Position numbers and translations under genes: made by a program. The notes under the pieces were generated by a model. That model searched no databases. It was not told the origin of the DNA and saw only the letters and a program-made list of their open reading frames with translations. From a virus: a stretch of 64,000 nt of DNA. The stretch lies in the IMG/VR virus record IMGVR_UViG_3300042563_003307, positions 1 through 64,000 of that record, one strand, 5' to 3'. Shown here in pieces: positions 19,701-28,891 of this stretch (position 1 is the stretch's first letter; each line of letters starts with the position of its first letter).

Positions 19701-20869
19701 GCACCTTGAAAACCTTGAAATCCTTGGGCTCCTTGTATTCCTTGGGCACCTTGAAAACCTTGGGCACCTTGAAAACCTTGAAATCCTTGGGCACCTTGAA
19801 AACCTTGGGCACCTTGAAAACCTTGAAATCCTTGGGCTCCTTGTATTCCCTGAGCACCTTGGAAACCTTGGGCACCTTGAAAACCTTGGGCACCTTGAAA
19901 ACCTTGGGCACCTTGAAAACCTTGAAAACCTTGGGCACCTTGAAAACCTTGAAAACCTTGGGCTCCTTGTATTCCCTGAGCACCTTGGAAACCTTGGGCT
20001 CCTTGTATTCCCTGAGCTCCTTGTATTCCCTGAGCACCTTGTAATCCTTGGGCTCCTTGAAAACCTTGGGCTCCTTGAAAACCTTGTATTCCCTGAGCAC
20101 CTTGAAAACCTTGGGCACCTTGTATTCCCTGGGCGCCTTGAAATCCTTGAGCACCTTGTATTCCTTGAGCACCTTGTATTCCCTGAGCACCTTGAAAACC
20201 TTGGGCACCTTGGAAACCTTGGGCTCCTTGAAAACCTTGAGCACCTTGAAAACCTTGTATTCCTTGGGCTCCTTGTATTCCCTGAGCACCTTGAAATCCT
20301 TGGGCTCCTTGTATTCCCTGGGCGCCTTGAAATCCTTGAGCACCTTGAAATCCTTGGGCTCCTTGTATTCCCTGAGCACCTTGAAAACCTTGGGCACCTT
20401 GGAAACCTTGGGCTCCTTGTATTCCCTGGGCACCTTGTATTCCTTGGGCTCCTTGTATTCCCTGAGCACCTTGAAAACCTTGGGCACCTTGGAAACCTTG
20501 GGCTCCTTGTATTCCCTGGGCGCCTTGGAAACCTTGAGCACCTTGAAATCCTTGGGCTCCTTGTATTCCTTGGGCACCTTGAAAACCTTGGGCACCTTGA
20601 AAACCTTGGGCGCCTTGGAAACCTTGAGCACCTTGTCTACCTTGGGCACCTTGTATTCCTTGAGCACCTTGAAATCCTTGAGCACCAGTTCCTTGGAAGC
20701 CTTGAGCACCTTGGAAACCCTGAGGACCATTAGCTGGCCCTTGAGGACCTTGAGGTCCTGTGTCAACAGTTCCACCTAGATTTTTTAGTGAACCATATTT
20801 GTCATGGACGAATACCGGACCTAGGTCTGTGCTGGAATTTCCATATTTATCTAGTCTTTGTATGTTCAT
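13778..20869 (-). CDS. giant collagen-like tail fibre (2363 aa)
   Basis: Four Gly-X-Y blocks, nearly all GFQ, GAQ and GIQ: residues about 38-418, 593-1143, 1313-1601 and 1885-1920. Between them are globular parts: a beta-rich domain (about 419-592), a module starting [13 protein letters not shown] (about 1148-1311), a galactose-binding-like domain (about 1603-1885), a second copy of the module (about 1921-2093) and a unique C-terminal domain (about 2094-2363) with [12 protein letters not shown]. Proline is almost absent, and Gln fills most Y positions, as in other bacterial and phage collagens where water and Gln contacts stabilise the helix. The DNA is a near-perfect 9/18-bp tandem repeat. 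It is presumably a very long flexible fibre. Confidence 0.9.
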   Translation of the reverse strand: MNIQRLDKYGNSSTDLGPVFVHDKYGSLKNLGGTVDTGPQGPQGPANGPQGFQGAQGFQGTGAQGFQGAQGIQGAQGRQGAQGFQGAQGFQGAQGFQGAQGIQGAQGFQGAQGFQGAQGIQGAQGFQGAQGFQGAQGIQGAQGIQGAQGIQGAQGFQGAQGFQGAQGIQGAQGFQGAQGFQGAQGIQGAQGFQGAQGIQGAQGIQGFQGAQGFQGAQGFQGAQGFQGAQGIQGAQGIQGAQGFQGAQGIQGAQGFQGAQGIQGFQGAQGFQGAQGLQGAQGIQGAQGIQGAQGFQGAQGIQGAQGFQGFQGAQGFQGFQGAQGFQGAQGFQGAQGFQGAQGIQGAQGFQGFQGAQGFQGAQGFQGFQGAQGFQGAQGIQGAQGFQGFQGAQGFQGAQGFQGAQGIQGAQGFQGDQGPLGVSSGQIYYFNQSVTQTPLEYKQIGTLPTTGSVQTITVTTTGTTPVLVQTYITDASGLGVNVIPPGPQKFHLHFLKGATGFNTDTFCTIQLADSTGTPYAAAPISTNQVLIGWIESTIPVENYVDLVIPASYQIDPTDRMIVNVYVVDQSSGNHPVTFYTEGSQYYSYVVTSLGIEGTQGVQGFQGAQGIQGAQGIQGAQGFQGAQGIQGAQGFQGVQGFQGAQGFQGAQGFQGAQGIQGAQGFQGAQGIQGAQGIQGAQGIQGAQGIQGAQGIQGAQGIQGAQGIQGAQGIQGAQGIQGAQGFQGAQGIQGAQGIQGAQGIQGAQGIQGAQGIQGAQGFQGAQGIQGAQGFQGAQGIQGAQGIQGAQGIQGAQGFQGAQGFQGAQGFQGAQGIQGAQGIQGAQGIQGAQGIQGAQGIQGFQGAQGFQGAQGVQGFQGAQGFQGAQGFQGAQGAQGIQGAQGFQGAQGAQGIQGAQGIQGAQGIQGAQGIQGAQGFQGAQGIQGAQGFQGAQGRQGAQGFQGFQGAQGFQGAQGIQGAQGFQGAQGIQGAQGFQGAQGIQGAQGFQGAQGIQGAQGFQGAQGIQGAQGFQGFQGAQGFQGAQGIQGAQGFQGAQGIQGAQGFQGAQGFQGAQGIQGAQGRQGAQGFQGAQGIQGAQGFQGAQGFQGAQGFQGAQGIQGAQGFQGAQGIQGAQGFQGAQGIQGAQGFQGAQGIQGAQGFQGAQGFQGIRGVANWTPVFNGGTVYGANSNIFHKAIGNDDIFDAEVYSLEGYTRGCYVSAQPQSNLNYILFGLSDNPSASPSFPGINYAWYVTEYNSVEIYESGGVIVALGAYTSDTILQITYDGYNVRYWKDGILQRTVARAIGNALYFDSTFFRTISYTNGTPNGLKNVVFGPMGEQGPQGAQGFQGFQGAQGIQGAQGFQGAQGIQGAQGFQGAQGRQGAQGFQGAQGIQGFQGAQGIQGAQGIQGAQGFQGAQGFQGAQGFQGAQGIQGAQGFQGAQGIQGAQGIQGAQGFQGFQGAQGIQGAQGFQGVQGFQGAQGIQGAQGFQGAQGFQGAQGIQGAQGIQGAQGFQGAQGIQGAQGFQGAQGFQGAQGIQGAQGFQGAQGFQGAQGRQGAQGFQGAQGIQGAQGFQGFQGAQGIQGAQGFQGAQGFQGAQGRQGAQGFQGAQGFQGAQGFQGAQGFQGPGFTTITNPSDNRVLTSDGGTNTANAEANLTFNGTDLVNGAGSIIALGIDNFKQNGTLTNKVITSDTTQVAQTPISPYLWHDLFAFSRFSPTFSTSSNNVTYNAATLNKEVFAQKENQTIEVADGVTVTSVRWNWTGMEWSIGEWLVIGSTYTATAPIKNVVYETSADNINWIVRHTSTNNHNAIAAWFYVNWYGGDAYSRLTLTATTPAPIRISSIKLLSARWGDQGLGSEIEKPFTWDGDKNITTGAKLKITTVPAGTTTDILVKESDGTVGFRSSIALGGAQGFQGAQGFQGAQGIQGAQGFQGAQGIQGAQGFQGFRGSSNWTPLFNGGVTYAENSNTFYKATGNDAQWDGQVYSLEGYTRGAYVSTQLSNTGEQLMVGLNSDPTANSSYTSIDYCWYCAAGDLYIIENGSVTVDINGDAITYGGTFANTVLSITYDGYNIRYWKDGVVQRTVSRVIGAPLYLDSSLYYVSSTKKLINLVFGPMGEKGTIGKGNLPVPSIKLGDPIVINSINMVTNSAGSVLTLDSAPYAITQDLSSEVFNVYDNIYIEMVLYRKKNKKPNYRPGGGYIVPAPWYPNGSFPYPAWGNNYWNRSGNHQNNITTGFIGVDRPNHFEVTGHNQYINLAPMISGRWQEFLVKYRDQSGQDADYYTYVPSANKRSQKNLPTSRFAYSPVYIPMYVAFRYVAWDGNAGPINPVTGLHYGEIVSGPLSRVIKIIHHKAPFMLDYAASALYGNPCAFINPLHVPTVLKCMFETHLP
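17430..19090 (-). repeat. tandem 9/18-bp repeats encoding collagen block 2
   Basis: About 1.66 kb of units CCTTGAGCACCTTGGAAA/CCTTGTATTCCTTGAGCA (plus strand), mostly coding GFQGAQ and GIQGAQ. Similar tracts lie at 19620-20700, 16065-16930, 15110-15215 and, shorter, in the 23.6-26.3 kb gene. Unequal recombination or slippage could alter fibre length in 9-bp, in-frame steps. Confidence 0.9.
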
Positions 20870-21165
20870 GAAACTTCGGCTGATATGTAGTATGTGGTAT
20901 TGGGTTGTGTAGATTCTAGGTGAATATAATCACCTTTTGCAAATTTATATTGAGTAACATCTCTAACTGAATCTCCATCATTTAAGATAAACTTGTAAAG
21001 AAGCGTTTCAATAGCCCCTGCAGCAGTATCAAGTCGGCTAACTGTAAGATTGTAACTCGCGGTTATATTATTGATAACTAGAAGAGAAATTATCATGCTA
21101 TCGTAGGCGCAATTTATTTGAGTTCCGCCTGGAATATCAATGGTACCTTGAAATACTAAATTCAT
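20866..21165 (-). CDS. small virion-region protein upstream of giant fibre
   Basis: 99 aa, beta-rich, start MNLVFQGTIDIPGGTQINCA, with the pattern of a small beta-sandwich (ALL-type decoration or baseplate protein). It overlaps the giant fibre start by 4 nt and has a GAATATATAA element 17 nt upstream. No family recognised. Confidence 0.6.
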   Translation of the reverse strand: MNLVFQGTIDIPGGTQINCAYDSMIISLLVINNITASYNLTVSRLDTAAGAIETLLYKFILNDGDSVRDVTQYKFAKGDYIHLESTQPNTTYYISAEVS

Positions 21166-21181
21166 AATTTTTTCTTTTTTA

Positions 21182-21190
21182 TTATATATT
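21182..21190 (-). promoter_or_regulatory. AATATATAA putative late promoter
   Basis: ACGAATATATAATAAAA on the minus strand, 17 nt before the 99-aa gene that leads into the giant fibre. Confidence 0.4.
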
Positions 21191-21219
21191 CGTAAATCAG
21201 GAGGGACTCCTTATAAGGG

Positions 21220-21831
21220 TTAAGAGTCTATTGAAGATTTAATTTCTTTTTGTAGGGAATCTACTGTGCTTTTATCCTTTTTTAAGGATTTTACAAGGAT
21301 TCTTTTAATATCAGAATCTGCCATTTTAATAAGTTTTTCAGTGGACTTCATTCTGGCATCAAGTTTAACAGTACTTACGTATTTTTGAAGAGTTTCATTT
21401 TCCTGTCCAATAGCATCCATGTTATCAATGATTGCATTTTCTAGTTCGGTTAATGAATCCTCTTTAAGTTGAAATGCTGCACTACCGCTATTAGTACTAC
21501 TGCTACTATAAGAACTTGGACGTGATGTTTCAGAATATGTATATGGGTCCTCTTCTGCTGAAGCTTCAGCTTCAGCTTGAAGTTCCTCAATTTGGTCTTG
21601 TTCAATTTTTAACTTTCCAAGTTCAACTCTAACGTCAACCAATTTATCTGCTAATTGTCGAAGTTTTCTCTTTTTCATTGGATTTAAAAAAATACCCTTA
21701 ATCCAATCAAAGAAACCCTCATTTATAAGTTGATTGATTTGTTCTTCATTCAGTTCGCCTTCATGAATTCTATGGATTTCTTGAACCATATCGCTCATTT
21801 GGTACTCTTCAAATAATTTAACCTTTTTCAT
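21220..21831 (-). CDS. leader-tagged coiled-coil protein
   Basis: 203 aa. Starts MKKVKLFEEYQMSDMVQEI, a variant of the shared leader, and a second motif LINEGFFDWIKGIFLNP occurs at about 34-50, where cleavage after INE would give a mature start. Long helices follow (about 55-95 and 125-203) with a Ser-rich linker between (SETSRPSSYSSSSTNSGSAA). Candidate internal or scaffold-type protein. It is the only leader-tagged gene lying between the fibre genes. Confidence 0.65.
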   Translation of the reverse strand: MKKVKLFEEYQMSDMVQEIHRIHEGELNEEQINQLINEGFFDWIKGIFLNPMKKRKLRQLADKLVDVRVELGKLKIEQDQIEELQAEAEASAEEDPYTYSETSRPSSYSSSSTNSGSAAFQLKEDSLTELENAIIDNMDAIGQENETLQKYVSTVKLDARMKSTEKLIKMADSDIKRILVKSLKKDKSTVDSLQKEIKSSIDS

Positions 21832-22494
21832 TTAGAATTGTGGAATTGCTCCAATTTTTTTAGCACGTTTTCTCCAAAGATCGACCACTTGTGTTCTCTC
21901 CGGTTGACTTAAACCTTGAGTATCTAAGTATCTATTTAGGGTATTTATCATTATTTCTCCGCGAACTTGAGATTCTAATCGGAGTCCTTCTAGATTTGCA
22001 TCAATTTCTTTGGGTAGGATGAGGTAGGTTGATTGAGGTAAGAGCCCTTGGTGTATCAATTCACGTTCCATAGAATCATCACCAGATGGCTTGCCAGGTA
22101 TGTAGTTTCCAATGCTCTCACCACCTTGGGTTATATGTTCTACTTCATGTCGGACAACATCAATAAGATGGAAATATAGTTCACTAAAGTATTCAGGAAG
22201 CCAAGCGGCTTCGATACCAAAATCAATAATTATAAATGGCGTTTGAGAGTTGTCATCATTGTCAAAGTCTCGACTATCGGCTCCTGTTGAATCAAATGAT
22301 GTGAATCCTAGGATTGGTTGTCCATTAACACTTCCAAAATAAATTGTAGCATCAATGTCGAATTCGGGTCCATTCGCTTTTACTTGTTTAAATAAGGTTG
22401 AATGGGTTTTGCCTAAATGATAGTCCAAATTCCATTGAGCAAAAATATCATTTGCTAACCTTAAAGACATTCGGTCAAGTGTTTTTTGAGTCAT
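21832..22494 (-). CDS. putative zincin metallopeptidase-like protein
   Basis: 220 aa. VVRHEVEHITQ at about 128-138 is an HExxH zinc-binding helix; a glutamate-rich stretch further on (RELIHQGLLPQ, EIDANLEGLRLE) could give the third ligand. Nothing else matches a family I can name. It abuts the leader-tagged coiled-coil gene (start one base after that gene). In a fibre region, a metallopeptidase could process virion proteins or host surface material, but that is an inference. Confidence 0.55.
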   Translation of the reverse strand: MTQKTLDRMSLRLANDIFAQWNLDYHLGKTHSTLFKQVKANGPEFDIDATIYFGSVNGQPILGFTSFDSTGADSRDFDNDDNSQTPFIIIDFGIEAAWLPEYFSELYFHLIDVVRHEVEHITQGGESIGNYIPGKPSGDDSMERELIHQGLLPQSTYLILPKEIDANLEGLRLESQVRGEIMINTLNRYLDTQGLSQPERTQVVDLWRKRAKKIGAIPQF

Positions 22495-22569
22495 ATTCTT
22501 GTTTAATATTATATGAACCCATTCTAAAAAGTTTATCTATATTTTATAAAATTATATACGAAGATATTT

Positions 22570-23628
22570 TTAAAAACCACAGCTCGCACTAGTGTCTCCA
22601 ATAACACCTTCTGTTGATATTTCGTATAAGCCACCGTCCCAATAAGTTCCAGACGCAGGATAGGCTTGAGTTTGATTTAATCCAAAATAAAGACCACCTC
22701 CATTATAAGGAAATGTTAAAAGAGAATTAGTATATACGATATCTCCAGTAGAAAGTGCAGCTAGACTTTTTGCAGCAAAAAGAGGTTCAGTGACTTCATA
22801 CGGAGGAGCGCAGCCTGGGTTAGTTTCAAAAACGTTGTCGGATCCGCCAATGGGAGTCCTATAAAATTGATAAAATGCAGGAACTTCCAGTCGATTAACT
22901 AATTTAATGTTACCTTGAGGCACTGAATTAACCTTGAATGTTGCACCCGGTGATATACTTAATACATATTGTCCTAATCCAGGAGTTCCAGTTTCTACTA
23001 CAAGGTATGGTGCCGTTCCGGAAATGTTCAATGCAGTGTAAAGAATAGAATCAGTAGGTGGCGATAGATATAAATAATCATAATTATAATCTACAAGTGC
23101 AAGTCGGATATCCGGTTGTGTGTTAAACGCATCAATAGCATTGGCATTTAAAGATATAGCATTCCATCCATCGGTTGGAGCTACTGGAGTTGCAATATAA
23201 TCGGTAGTATTACCGCTCATTGATCCACCTGTGTTGTATCCTGATATTTGGAAGAAATCAGCTGCTGAAATATTTGTGGTAGTTGATGGTTTATCTGCCT
23301 GCACTACCATAATATTATTAGCTAGATCTCCTCCAAAGTGTACCCATAATGTTGCAGAAGTGATTTGAGTTGTAAAGCCACTGTCCATTGTAGAAAATGC
23401 CATAAAGTATCTACTAATTGCTGCTCGCCAATTGCCGAATGTGAAATTGTTCCAAGAAGCTCCAATGGAGTCTTGTACATCTTGATTAACTCTAGCAATA
23501 GGAAGGTTACCATATCCATTATCACGGTTAGATAGCCATTGATTTTGGTCAAATTGTTCTCCAAAGGAATCTGAATCTTCAACTAAAATGCTTCCTCTAG
23601 TTGTCGCTGATGTTATATTATATTCCAT
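22570..23628 (-). CDS. virion beta-sandwich protein
   Basis: 352 aa, beta-rich, with an N-terminal half (about 20-215) patterned like a DNRLRE/carbohydrate-binding sandwich (SATLWVHFGG, GWNAISLNANAIDAFN, ALVDYNYDYLYLSPP). The C-terminus is a second beta domain ending DTSASCGF. Its start overlaps the stop of the 878-aa collagen-like gene by 1 nt. Likely a tail-fibre tip or adhesin partner; no close family recognised. Confidence 0.6.
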   Translation of the reverse strand: MEYNITSATTRGSILVEDSDSFGEQFDQNQWLSNRDNGYGNLPIARVNQDVQDSIGASWNNFTFGNWRAAISRYFMAFSTMDSGFTTQITSATLWVHFGGDLANNIMVVQADKPSTTTNISAADFFQISGYNTGGSMSGNTTDYIATPVAPTDGWNAISLNANAIDAFNTQPDIRLALVDYNYDYLYLSPPTDSILYTALNISGTAPYLVVETGTPGLGQYVLSISPGATFKVNSVPQGNIKLVNRLEVPAFYQFYRTPIGGSDNVFETNPGCAPPYEVTEPLFAAKSLAALSTGDIVYTNSLLTFPYNGGGLYFGLNQTQAYPASGTYWDGGLYEISTEGVIGDTSASCGF

Positions 23629-26264
23629 TATTCTAAAATTGATGATATTAGTTCAACCCAAGTTTGATCTGGATTAAAATAGATTGTTGATGTATTATCT
23701 ATATTATGTCCAATAATTCTAACTACATTACCTGAAGCAGTTGGGGCTGTTGCTGTAAATAATCCATCACTGGTAGACATGTATAGGGTTGATCCTGATA
23801 TTGAAGTAGTGTATGATGCTGCATTATATCTAGCATATCCTCTTATTAACATACCAGCTGCTGGATTTGTTCCGAGTGCTATAGCAAGCATTCCTAACGA
23901 ATGCGTAGTTGATGTTGAATTTGTTAATGTCCATGTTAATGATGAATTTAGGTAATATAATGATCCTGGCGTAAATCCTTGAGCACCAGTTCCAAAATAT
24001 GCAATTTCACCAGATGATGCAGGAGCAGCAGCAGGAGGTACATAATTTCCTCCGGTTCCTTGATAGCCTTGATATCCTTGAAAACCTTGAGCACCTTGGA
24101 ATCCTTGAGCACCTTGGAAACCTTGAGCACCAGTTCCTTGGGCACCTTGGAAGCCTTGAGCACCTTGGAAGCCTTGAGCACCTTGGAAACCTTGAGCACC
24201 TTGGAATCCTTGAGCACCAGTTCCTTGAGCACCTTGGAAACCTTGAGCACCAGTTCCTTGAGCACCTTGGAAGCCTTGAGCACCTTGGAATCCTTGAGCA
24301 CCTTGGAAACCTTGAGCACCAGTTCCTTGAGCACCTTGGAATCCTTGAGCACCAGTTCCTTGAGCACCTTGGAATCCTTGAGCACCAGTTCCTTGGGCAC
24401 CTTGGAATCCTTGGAAACCTCGATCACCTCGATCACCGGCTCTACTAAATGTAACCATTGCTCCTGTTCCTGGTACCATGGTACCAATACCTCCTATATA
24501 ACTAACAGTTATGTAACCCATATTACTTACGCTAGTAGAAAGTATTTGATAATCTGCGTAATCGGAGGTTCTTCCTAAACGGCTAATTCGTAAATTACCT
24601 TTAATTGGGTTCGTACTAGTACCCAATGCAGTTACCCAGCTAGTGGAACTTGCACCATCAGCATCAAAATTACTAGTAAAGATAGTTGTTGTAGTTGCAA
24701 ATGTAGTGCCATTAAATCCAATACCCCCGGGCGGTGGAGATTGAAAAGTACCATAAAAATTAACAACAAACCTTAAACTATCTCCTCCATAATTTCCAAA
24801 ACTTCCTTGTATTCCCTGAAAACCTTGGGCTCCTTGGAATCCTTGATCACCTTGGAAACCTTGGGCTCCTTGTATTCCTTGAGCACCTTGATATCCTTGA
24901 TATCCTCGATCTCCAATGTCTCCTGTTCTTTGGAACGTAATATAAGCACGTTGGTCTGGAGGTGCAGTTCCACCAACAGGGCTAGAAATAAATGCAATTG
25001 GAACGTCGAAATGGTCATTATGTTCAGTATGGTTACCTGTTATATTAAAAAGTGCATAAAGTAGAGGGTCAGTATATGAGGTTATTTTAAACGTACCTTT
25101 AATTTGAGAAGATGAGTCATCAATTGTCTGTAAGAATGATTGGATATCCACTGAGTTATAGTCTAAATATGAAATATACATCATTGTACCAAATTCATTG
25201 ATTCTTACATGTCCTGCAGTCAAATTTGTAGGATCAGTTGTAATATCATCATAATAAAACTCAAACGTTGCTCCACCAAAAGATCCTGGTTCACCTTGGT
25301 CTCCTTGTGTTCCTTGAAATCCTTGTACACCTTGTGCACCTTGAAATCCTTGAAATCCTCGAGGACCTGTTTTTGCATATGATACTATAAGTTCAGTACC
25401 TACAGGCCAAGTTGTTCCAATAGCAGATACAGTTCCTCCAACGTATGATAATTCAATAGTACTATAAGTTCCAGTGCTTCCACCAGTTATTGTATAGTCT
25501 AAATATTCAGTTGTTCTGCCTGGTTTGGTAATTCTTAAACTTCCTCCAAGTGCAATCATTGAAGTAAACCATGCAGTTGCATTTGCATTATCATCATCCG
25601 TATTGCTTGCAATAATAGTAAGAGTTGGGCTAGGAAGTGTTGTTGTATTACTAAATGTAATTGCTCCAAATCCCGCAGTAACTCCATTATAACTTCCTAC
25701 TAAAAATCTTAAACTATCTCCACCATAATTTCCTACTGATCCTACAGATCCTTGATGTCCTTGTCTACCTTGAAAACCTTGATAACCTTGATAACCTTGG
25801 GCTCCAGGAGTTCCAGGGCTTCCAGGTGTACCTACAGCTGAAGCTCCTTGTGTTCCTTGAAAACCTTGCGTTCCTTGTCGACCTTGAGCACCTTGAAAAC
25901 CTTGGAAACCTTGTCTACCTTGAGCTCCTTGTCGACCTTGAAATCCTTGGTCTCCTGTAGTTGTAGCAACTGCAGTAGGTACCCATACCCTGTCGCCAAC
26001 GAGTGCTCCAGCTAGGATTAAAGCAGTATCACCCGAGGTTACAATATATAATTTAAGTACCTTTTCAACATCATTATCAATATCGATAGTTCCATCATTA
26101 TTAGTTCCCATTACTCTGAATCCATGAATAACTTGTCCAATTAAGTCCAAGTTGTAATCCATTTCTGGGTGAAATAAGGCTCTTCCAAGTTCTCCTGGAT
26201 ATAAAGGGTTATATTTACCCAATGGTCCTCGTTCTTCAGAATTTTGTAAATTATCTTGTGGCAT
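23628..26264 (-). CDS. collagen-like virion protein with three repeated beta modules
   Basis: 878 aa. N-terminal about 105 aa (PLYPGELGRALFHPEMDYN) is probably the virion anchor. Then Gly-X-Y segments alternate with three related modules of about 110 aa: two share GNYGGDSLRF...TAWFTSM/TSWVTAL...LRISRLGRTSDY, and the third (ATFEFYYDDITTDPTN) is a more distant copy. The longest Gly-X-Y run (about residues 600-735) uses [11 protein letters not shown] units. The C-terminal domain (about 740-878) is beta-rich. Probably a second long fibre. Confidence 0.85.
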   Translation of the reverse strand: MPQDNLQNSEERGPLGKYNPLYPGELGRALFHPEMDYNLDLIGQVIHGFRVMGTNNDGTIDIDNDVEKVLKLYIVTSGDTALILAGALVGDRVWVPTAVATTTGDQGFQGRQGAQGRQGFQGFQGAQGRQGTQGFQGTQGASAVGTPGSPGTPGAQGYQGYQGFQGRQGHQGSVGSVGNYGGDSLRFLVGSYNGVTAGFGAITFSNTTTLPSPTLTIIASNTDDDNANATAWFTSMIALGGSLRITKPGRTTEYLDYTITGGSTGTYSTIELSYVGGTVSAIGTTWPVGTELIVSYAKTGPRGFQGFQGAQGVQGFQGTQGDQGEPGSFGGATFEFYYDDITTDPTNLTAGHVRINEFGTMMYISYLDYNSVDIQSFLQTIDDSSSQIKGTFKITSYTDPLLYALFNITGNHTEHNDHFDVPIAFISSPVGGTAPPDQRAYITFQRTGDIGDRGYQGYQGAQGIQGAQGFQGDQGFQGAQGFQGIQGSFGNYGGDSLRFVVNFYGTFQSPPPGGIGFNGTTFATTTTIFTSNFDADGASSTSWVTALGTSTNPIKGNLRISRLGRTSDYADYQILSTSVSNMGYITVSYIGGIGTMVPGTGAMVTFSRAGDRGDRGFQGFQGAQGTGAQGFQGAQGTGAQGFQGAQGTGAQGFQGAQGFQGAQGFQGAQGTGAQGFQGAQGTGAQGFQGAQGFQGAQGFQGAQGFQGAQGTGAQGFQGAQGFQGAQGFQGYQGYQGTGGNYVPPAAAPASSGEIAYFGTGAQGFTPGSLYYLNSSLTWTLTNSTSTTHSLGMLAIALGTNPAAGMLIRGYARYNAASYTTSISGSTLYMSTSDGLFTATAPTASGNVVRIIGHNIDNTSTIYFNPDQTWVELISSILE

Positions 26265-26269
26265 ACGTT

Positions 26270-26779
26270 TTATTTATATTTATAGTATAGTTTCTTTAAT
26301 TTTTCTACAGAATCTTGAAAATAGATTGAAATATATCCGCATTCAATATAGTTATATTGCAGTAAAATATATTCATTAAGTTTAAAACTATCAAAAAGTT
26401 CTTTAACTTCTATCATGTCAATTAAATATCCTTTATTTAGGTTTAAAATTGAAATTTTATTAACATTTGAAGTTTTTGTTACAAATTCTTCTCCTGAATT
26501 ATAGACTAAATTTTTATCTGTATCATTTTTATCAAAACTAAATGATTTTAATTCAAAAAGATTAAGTGACTTACAATCCAGATTTTCAAATCCTGAAGGA
26601 CTTGCCCATCGCTCAATAAATGCTATTAGAACATCAATGTTCTCAAATTTAACAGTTTTAGTAATGTTGGTATGATGTTCCCTCATAGAAAAAAGCATGT
26701 TAAAAACTGGACCTTCATTCTGTTGAATTTGGTCTAAGTATTTTAGGGCAATATTGAGAGATATTCTGTCAAGTATCAT
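26270..26779 (-). CDS. hypothetical protein
   Basis: 169 aa, start MILDRISLNIALKYLDQIQQ. Its stop lies 5 nt before the collagen-like gene and its start abuts the coiled-coil membrane protein. Alpha/beta, aromatic and Asn/Lys-rich, no motif recognised. Position suggests a virion or assembly role. Confidence 0.6.
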   Translation of the reverse strand: MILDRISLNIALKYLDQIQQNEGPVFNMLFSMREHHTNITKTVKFENIDVLIAFIERWASPSGFENLDCKSLNLFELKSFSFDKNDTDKNLVYNSGEEFVTKTSNVNKISILNLNKGYLIDMIEVKELFDSFKLNEYILLQYNYIECGYISIYFQDSVEKLKKLYYKYK

Positions 26780-27172
26780 TTATACGAAATATTTTCTCAT
26801 TAGAAATGTAACTATTGCTCCACTTGCTGTTAATAAGGCAATAAGTACTTTAACAACTCCATTTTTCCATCTGACAAGAGATTTATGTTCTTCAATTAAT
26901 TTATCACGCTCAACCTTCCATTCCTCTTGTTCTTGTCTAAATTCTGAATTCTTTTTATTTTCTACAATCACACCATCAAAGGGATTCAGGAGTTGTTTTT
27001 TCAATCCTCTAATCTCTTCTTTCATTTCATTTTGATTCTCCATCAATTTTTCTAATGTGTTCTCTATTTGAATATAATTAGGGTCTTCAATTCGTCTTTT
27101 GAATGAAGAAAATAAATCATACAGTTCAAGAATCATTTCTTGTGGGCTTTGGTCTTGCTTCATATACAGCAT
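26780..27172 (-). CDS. coiled-coil protein with C-terminal membrane anchor
   Basis: 130 aa. Long charged helices (about 15-100) followed by a single membrane segment at about 105-125 (VLIALLTASGAIVTFLM) and a basic tail RKYFV. The ATG at 27172 sits in the arm of a 16-bp inverted repeat, and a second ATG three codons later (27163, MKQDQSPQEM) is equally possible. Tail-anchored topology; function unknown. Confidence 0.6.
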   Translation of the reverse strand: MLYMKQDQSPQEMILELYDLFSSFKRRIEDPNYIQIENTLEKLMENQNEMKEEIRGLKKQLLNPFDGVIVENKKNSEFRQEQEEWKVERDKLIEEHKSLVRWKNGVVKVLIALLTASGAIVTFLMRKYFV

Positions 27173-27218
27173 TGGGTCTTTTTAGTCTATAATATATATC
27201 AAACTAAAAAGACCCAAT
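27171..27218. repeat. 16-bp inverted repeat with late-promoter-like loop
   Basis: ATTGGGTCTTTTTAGT (27171-27186) and its exact complement ACTAAAAAGACCCAAT (27203-27218), with a 16-nt loop containing TTGATATATATTATAG on the minus strand. Each arm can act as a hairpin, with a T/A run inside the stem. The nearest start codon (27172) overlaps one arm, so the loop element would be the promoter for the leftward gene. Confidence 0.6.
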
Positions 27219-27244
27219 GTGGGTTTTACTATGTATTTATAGGA

Positions 27245-27715
27245 TTATTTATATAACTTTGCAGTAAAGTTACGGGCTCCTCTTGGAAGATTCTCGCCGT
27301 GAGGTCCTTTTGCTTTATAATCTTGTAGTAATTTAATGGCCTCTTCAGGTGATGTTGCTTCAACTTCCCAATCCCATTCCATTCCATTCGTATCATCGAA
27401 AAATACTGTGTAAATACTTTTCTTTGCTTCATCTATTCCAGAGCCAATTTCAGGAGTTCCATAGTGTGCAATCCATTCTTCTCTAGTCATGTTAGCAGCT
27501 TGAGCCTGCATTCCTAAGAAATCATATTCATGCATAATTGTTTCAGATTCTGTAACTTTATCATAAAGTTCAGTATCTCCATTCCATTTCCAATCAGCAG
27601 CATCAAAATCTTTAAGTTTCTTAGCTTTTTGATATTCTGAAGACGATAAATGGTCAGCATTAAGATTTATAGCACCTTCGCCAATAAACTCTTCGAATAA
27701 TTTTACTTTTTTCAT
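27245..27715 (-). CDS. leader-tagged protein, putative internal protein
   Basis: 156 aa starting MKKVKLFEEFIGEGAINL, with predicted cleavage after FIGE. The C-terminal half (about 95-145, SIYTVFFDDTNGMEWDWEVE...SPEEAIKLLQDYKA) looks like a small ferredoxin-type alpha/beta domain. This is the last gene of a leftward run of seven leader-tagged genes (27.2-31.2 kb). Confidence 0.7.
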   Translation of the reverse strand: MKKVKLFEEFIGEGAINLNADHLSSSEYQKAKKLKDFDAADWKWNGDTELYDKVTESETIMHEYDFLGMQAQAANMTREEWIAHYGTPEIGSGIDEAKKSIYTVFFDDTNGMEWDWEVEATSPEEAIKLLQDYKAKGPHGENLPRGARNFTAKLYK

Positions 27716-27722
27716 ATCTTTA

Positions 27723-28529
27723 TTAATTTTTTGGCCAGATCATTAGAGTTCCTGGATCGTTCCATTCTAACCACCAACCTGTTTTTTCAACTGTTGTTCT
27801 AAACTGTTTTAGTACTCCATTAGCATATTTTGATGAGTTGCTATAGTAATCAAAAATTGGATTACCTCCAAGTTCTTCTCCATTATCACCTGCGATCCAA
27901 ATTCCTTCAGTTTGTCCGTTGAATTCTTCAGAAGTTCGGACAGTTCTAAGTTTGTATTTAGTTTCTAATAGGTTCATCAATTCGTCTCTAGTAGAATCTT
28001 TTGCCTCATTCATAAATGATTCTGTAAGATTACCATCCTTGTCTATGGCATCTGAATAAAGATATTCTCCTTTGCCATTGTAAGTAACTGTTTTTGCTAC
28101 ATATTCTTTTGTCTCAGGATTCCAATAATGAGTTTTACCACCAGGTTCTGTCATTTTTTTCAGGACTCCATTTCTAGCATTACTAATTAGTGTTGCATTA
28201 ACCTTTGCAGTTAAGGTGTCGTGATTTGTTAATTTATCTTGGGAGGCTGCTGCTAAGGCTTCATTAGTAACTGATTCATTCCAAACAACCTGTCCTCCAG
28301 CATCTTCAATATGAAACTTGGCTCTTGGAAATTCTTTTTTAAGGGCTTCATATTTTGCAGGGATCAAGTCTTGAATTTTAATATTGTTCGACTGTCCAAC
28401 TACTTTATTATACTCAATGGCTACAATCGACCATGGTCCACCATCTCCGGCTCTAACGCCTTTCATCATTTTACCCCAAGAAGTTGTGGCTTCTGCGATA
28501 TATTGTTCAAATAATTTTACTTTTTTCAT
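27723..28529 (-). CDS. leader-tagged multi-domain protein with internal leader-like motifs
   Basis: 268 aa. Leader MKKVKLFEQYIAEATTS, then two internal copies of the same kind of site: WNESVTNEALAAA (about 107-120) and LTESFMNEAKDS (about 168-180). Each precedes what looks like a new domain: about 15-106, 118-168 and 180-268. The last domain (YKLRTVRTSEEFNGQTEGIW) resembles a short single-strand-nucleic-acid-binding fold only loosely. Cleavage after each NE would release three mature peptides. Domain functions unknown. Confidence 0.7.
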   Translation of the reverse strand: MKKVKLFEQYIAEATTSWGKMMKGVRAGDGGPWSIVAIEYNKVVGQSNNIKIQDLIPAKYEALKKEFPRAKFHIEDAGGQVVWNESVTNEALAAASQDKLTNHDTLTAKVNATLISNARNGVLKKMTEPGGKTHYWNPETKEYVAKTVTYNGKGEYLYSDAIDKDGNLTESFMNEAKDSTRDELMNLLETKYKLRTVRTSEEFNGQTEGIWIAGDNGEELGGNPIFDYYSNSSKYANGVLKQFRTTVEKTGWWLEWNDPGTLMIWPKN

Positions 28530-28891
28530 AGTGAATAAAAAGGTCCTTTGTTTATTTTTTTAAGATATGTCATTTCAGAGTCAGTCAATTTAGATGCAAT
28601 TAACTTTTGCCATTGTCCTCTTTGTTTTGTACGAGGTAGTAATAAAAATTGTTTAATGTCCTCATCACTTTCTAGACGTGAAACAATTTTAGTAACGGCA
28701 GCATCCGATTTCCATTTTTTATATTGGTCTTTCCAAGACGTTGAGTTTTGAAAGTCTTGTCCTGCGTCAGTTCCTAACCACATTGCAAAAATCCATGGAG
28801 AAAACCATGTAAGTCCCCAAGCAACTGGTAAAAGAGTATCTATTAGATTAGCCTCGTTAACAAATTCTTCGTATAGTTTTACATGTTTCAT
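28526..28891 (-). CDS. leader-tagged small membrane-like protein
   Basis: 121 aa if started at MKHVKLYEEFVNEANLI, the start that aligns with the other leaders and overlaps the upstream stop as ATGA; a start six bases earlier is also possible. The segment after the leader (about 20-38, LLPVAWGLTWFSPWIFAMWL) is strongly hydrophobic, so the mature protein would have an N-terminal membrane-inserting helix. The rest is helical and basic. Candidate injected membrane-active protein. Confidence 0.7.
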   Translation of the reverse strand: MKHVKLYEEFVNEANLIDTLLPVAWGLTWFSPWIFAMWLGTDAGQDFQNSTSWKDQYKKWKSDAAVTKIVSRLESDEDIKQFLLLPRTKQRGQWQKLIASKLTDSEMTYLKKINKGPFYSL

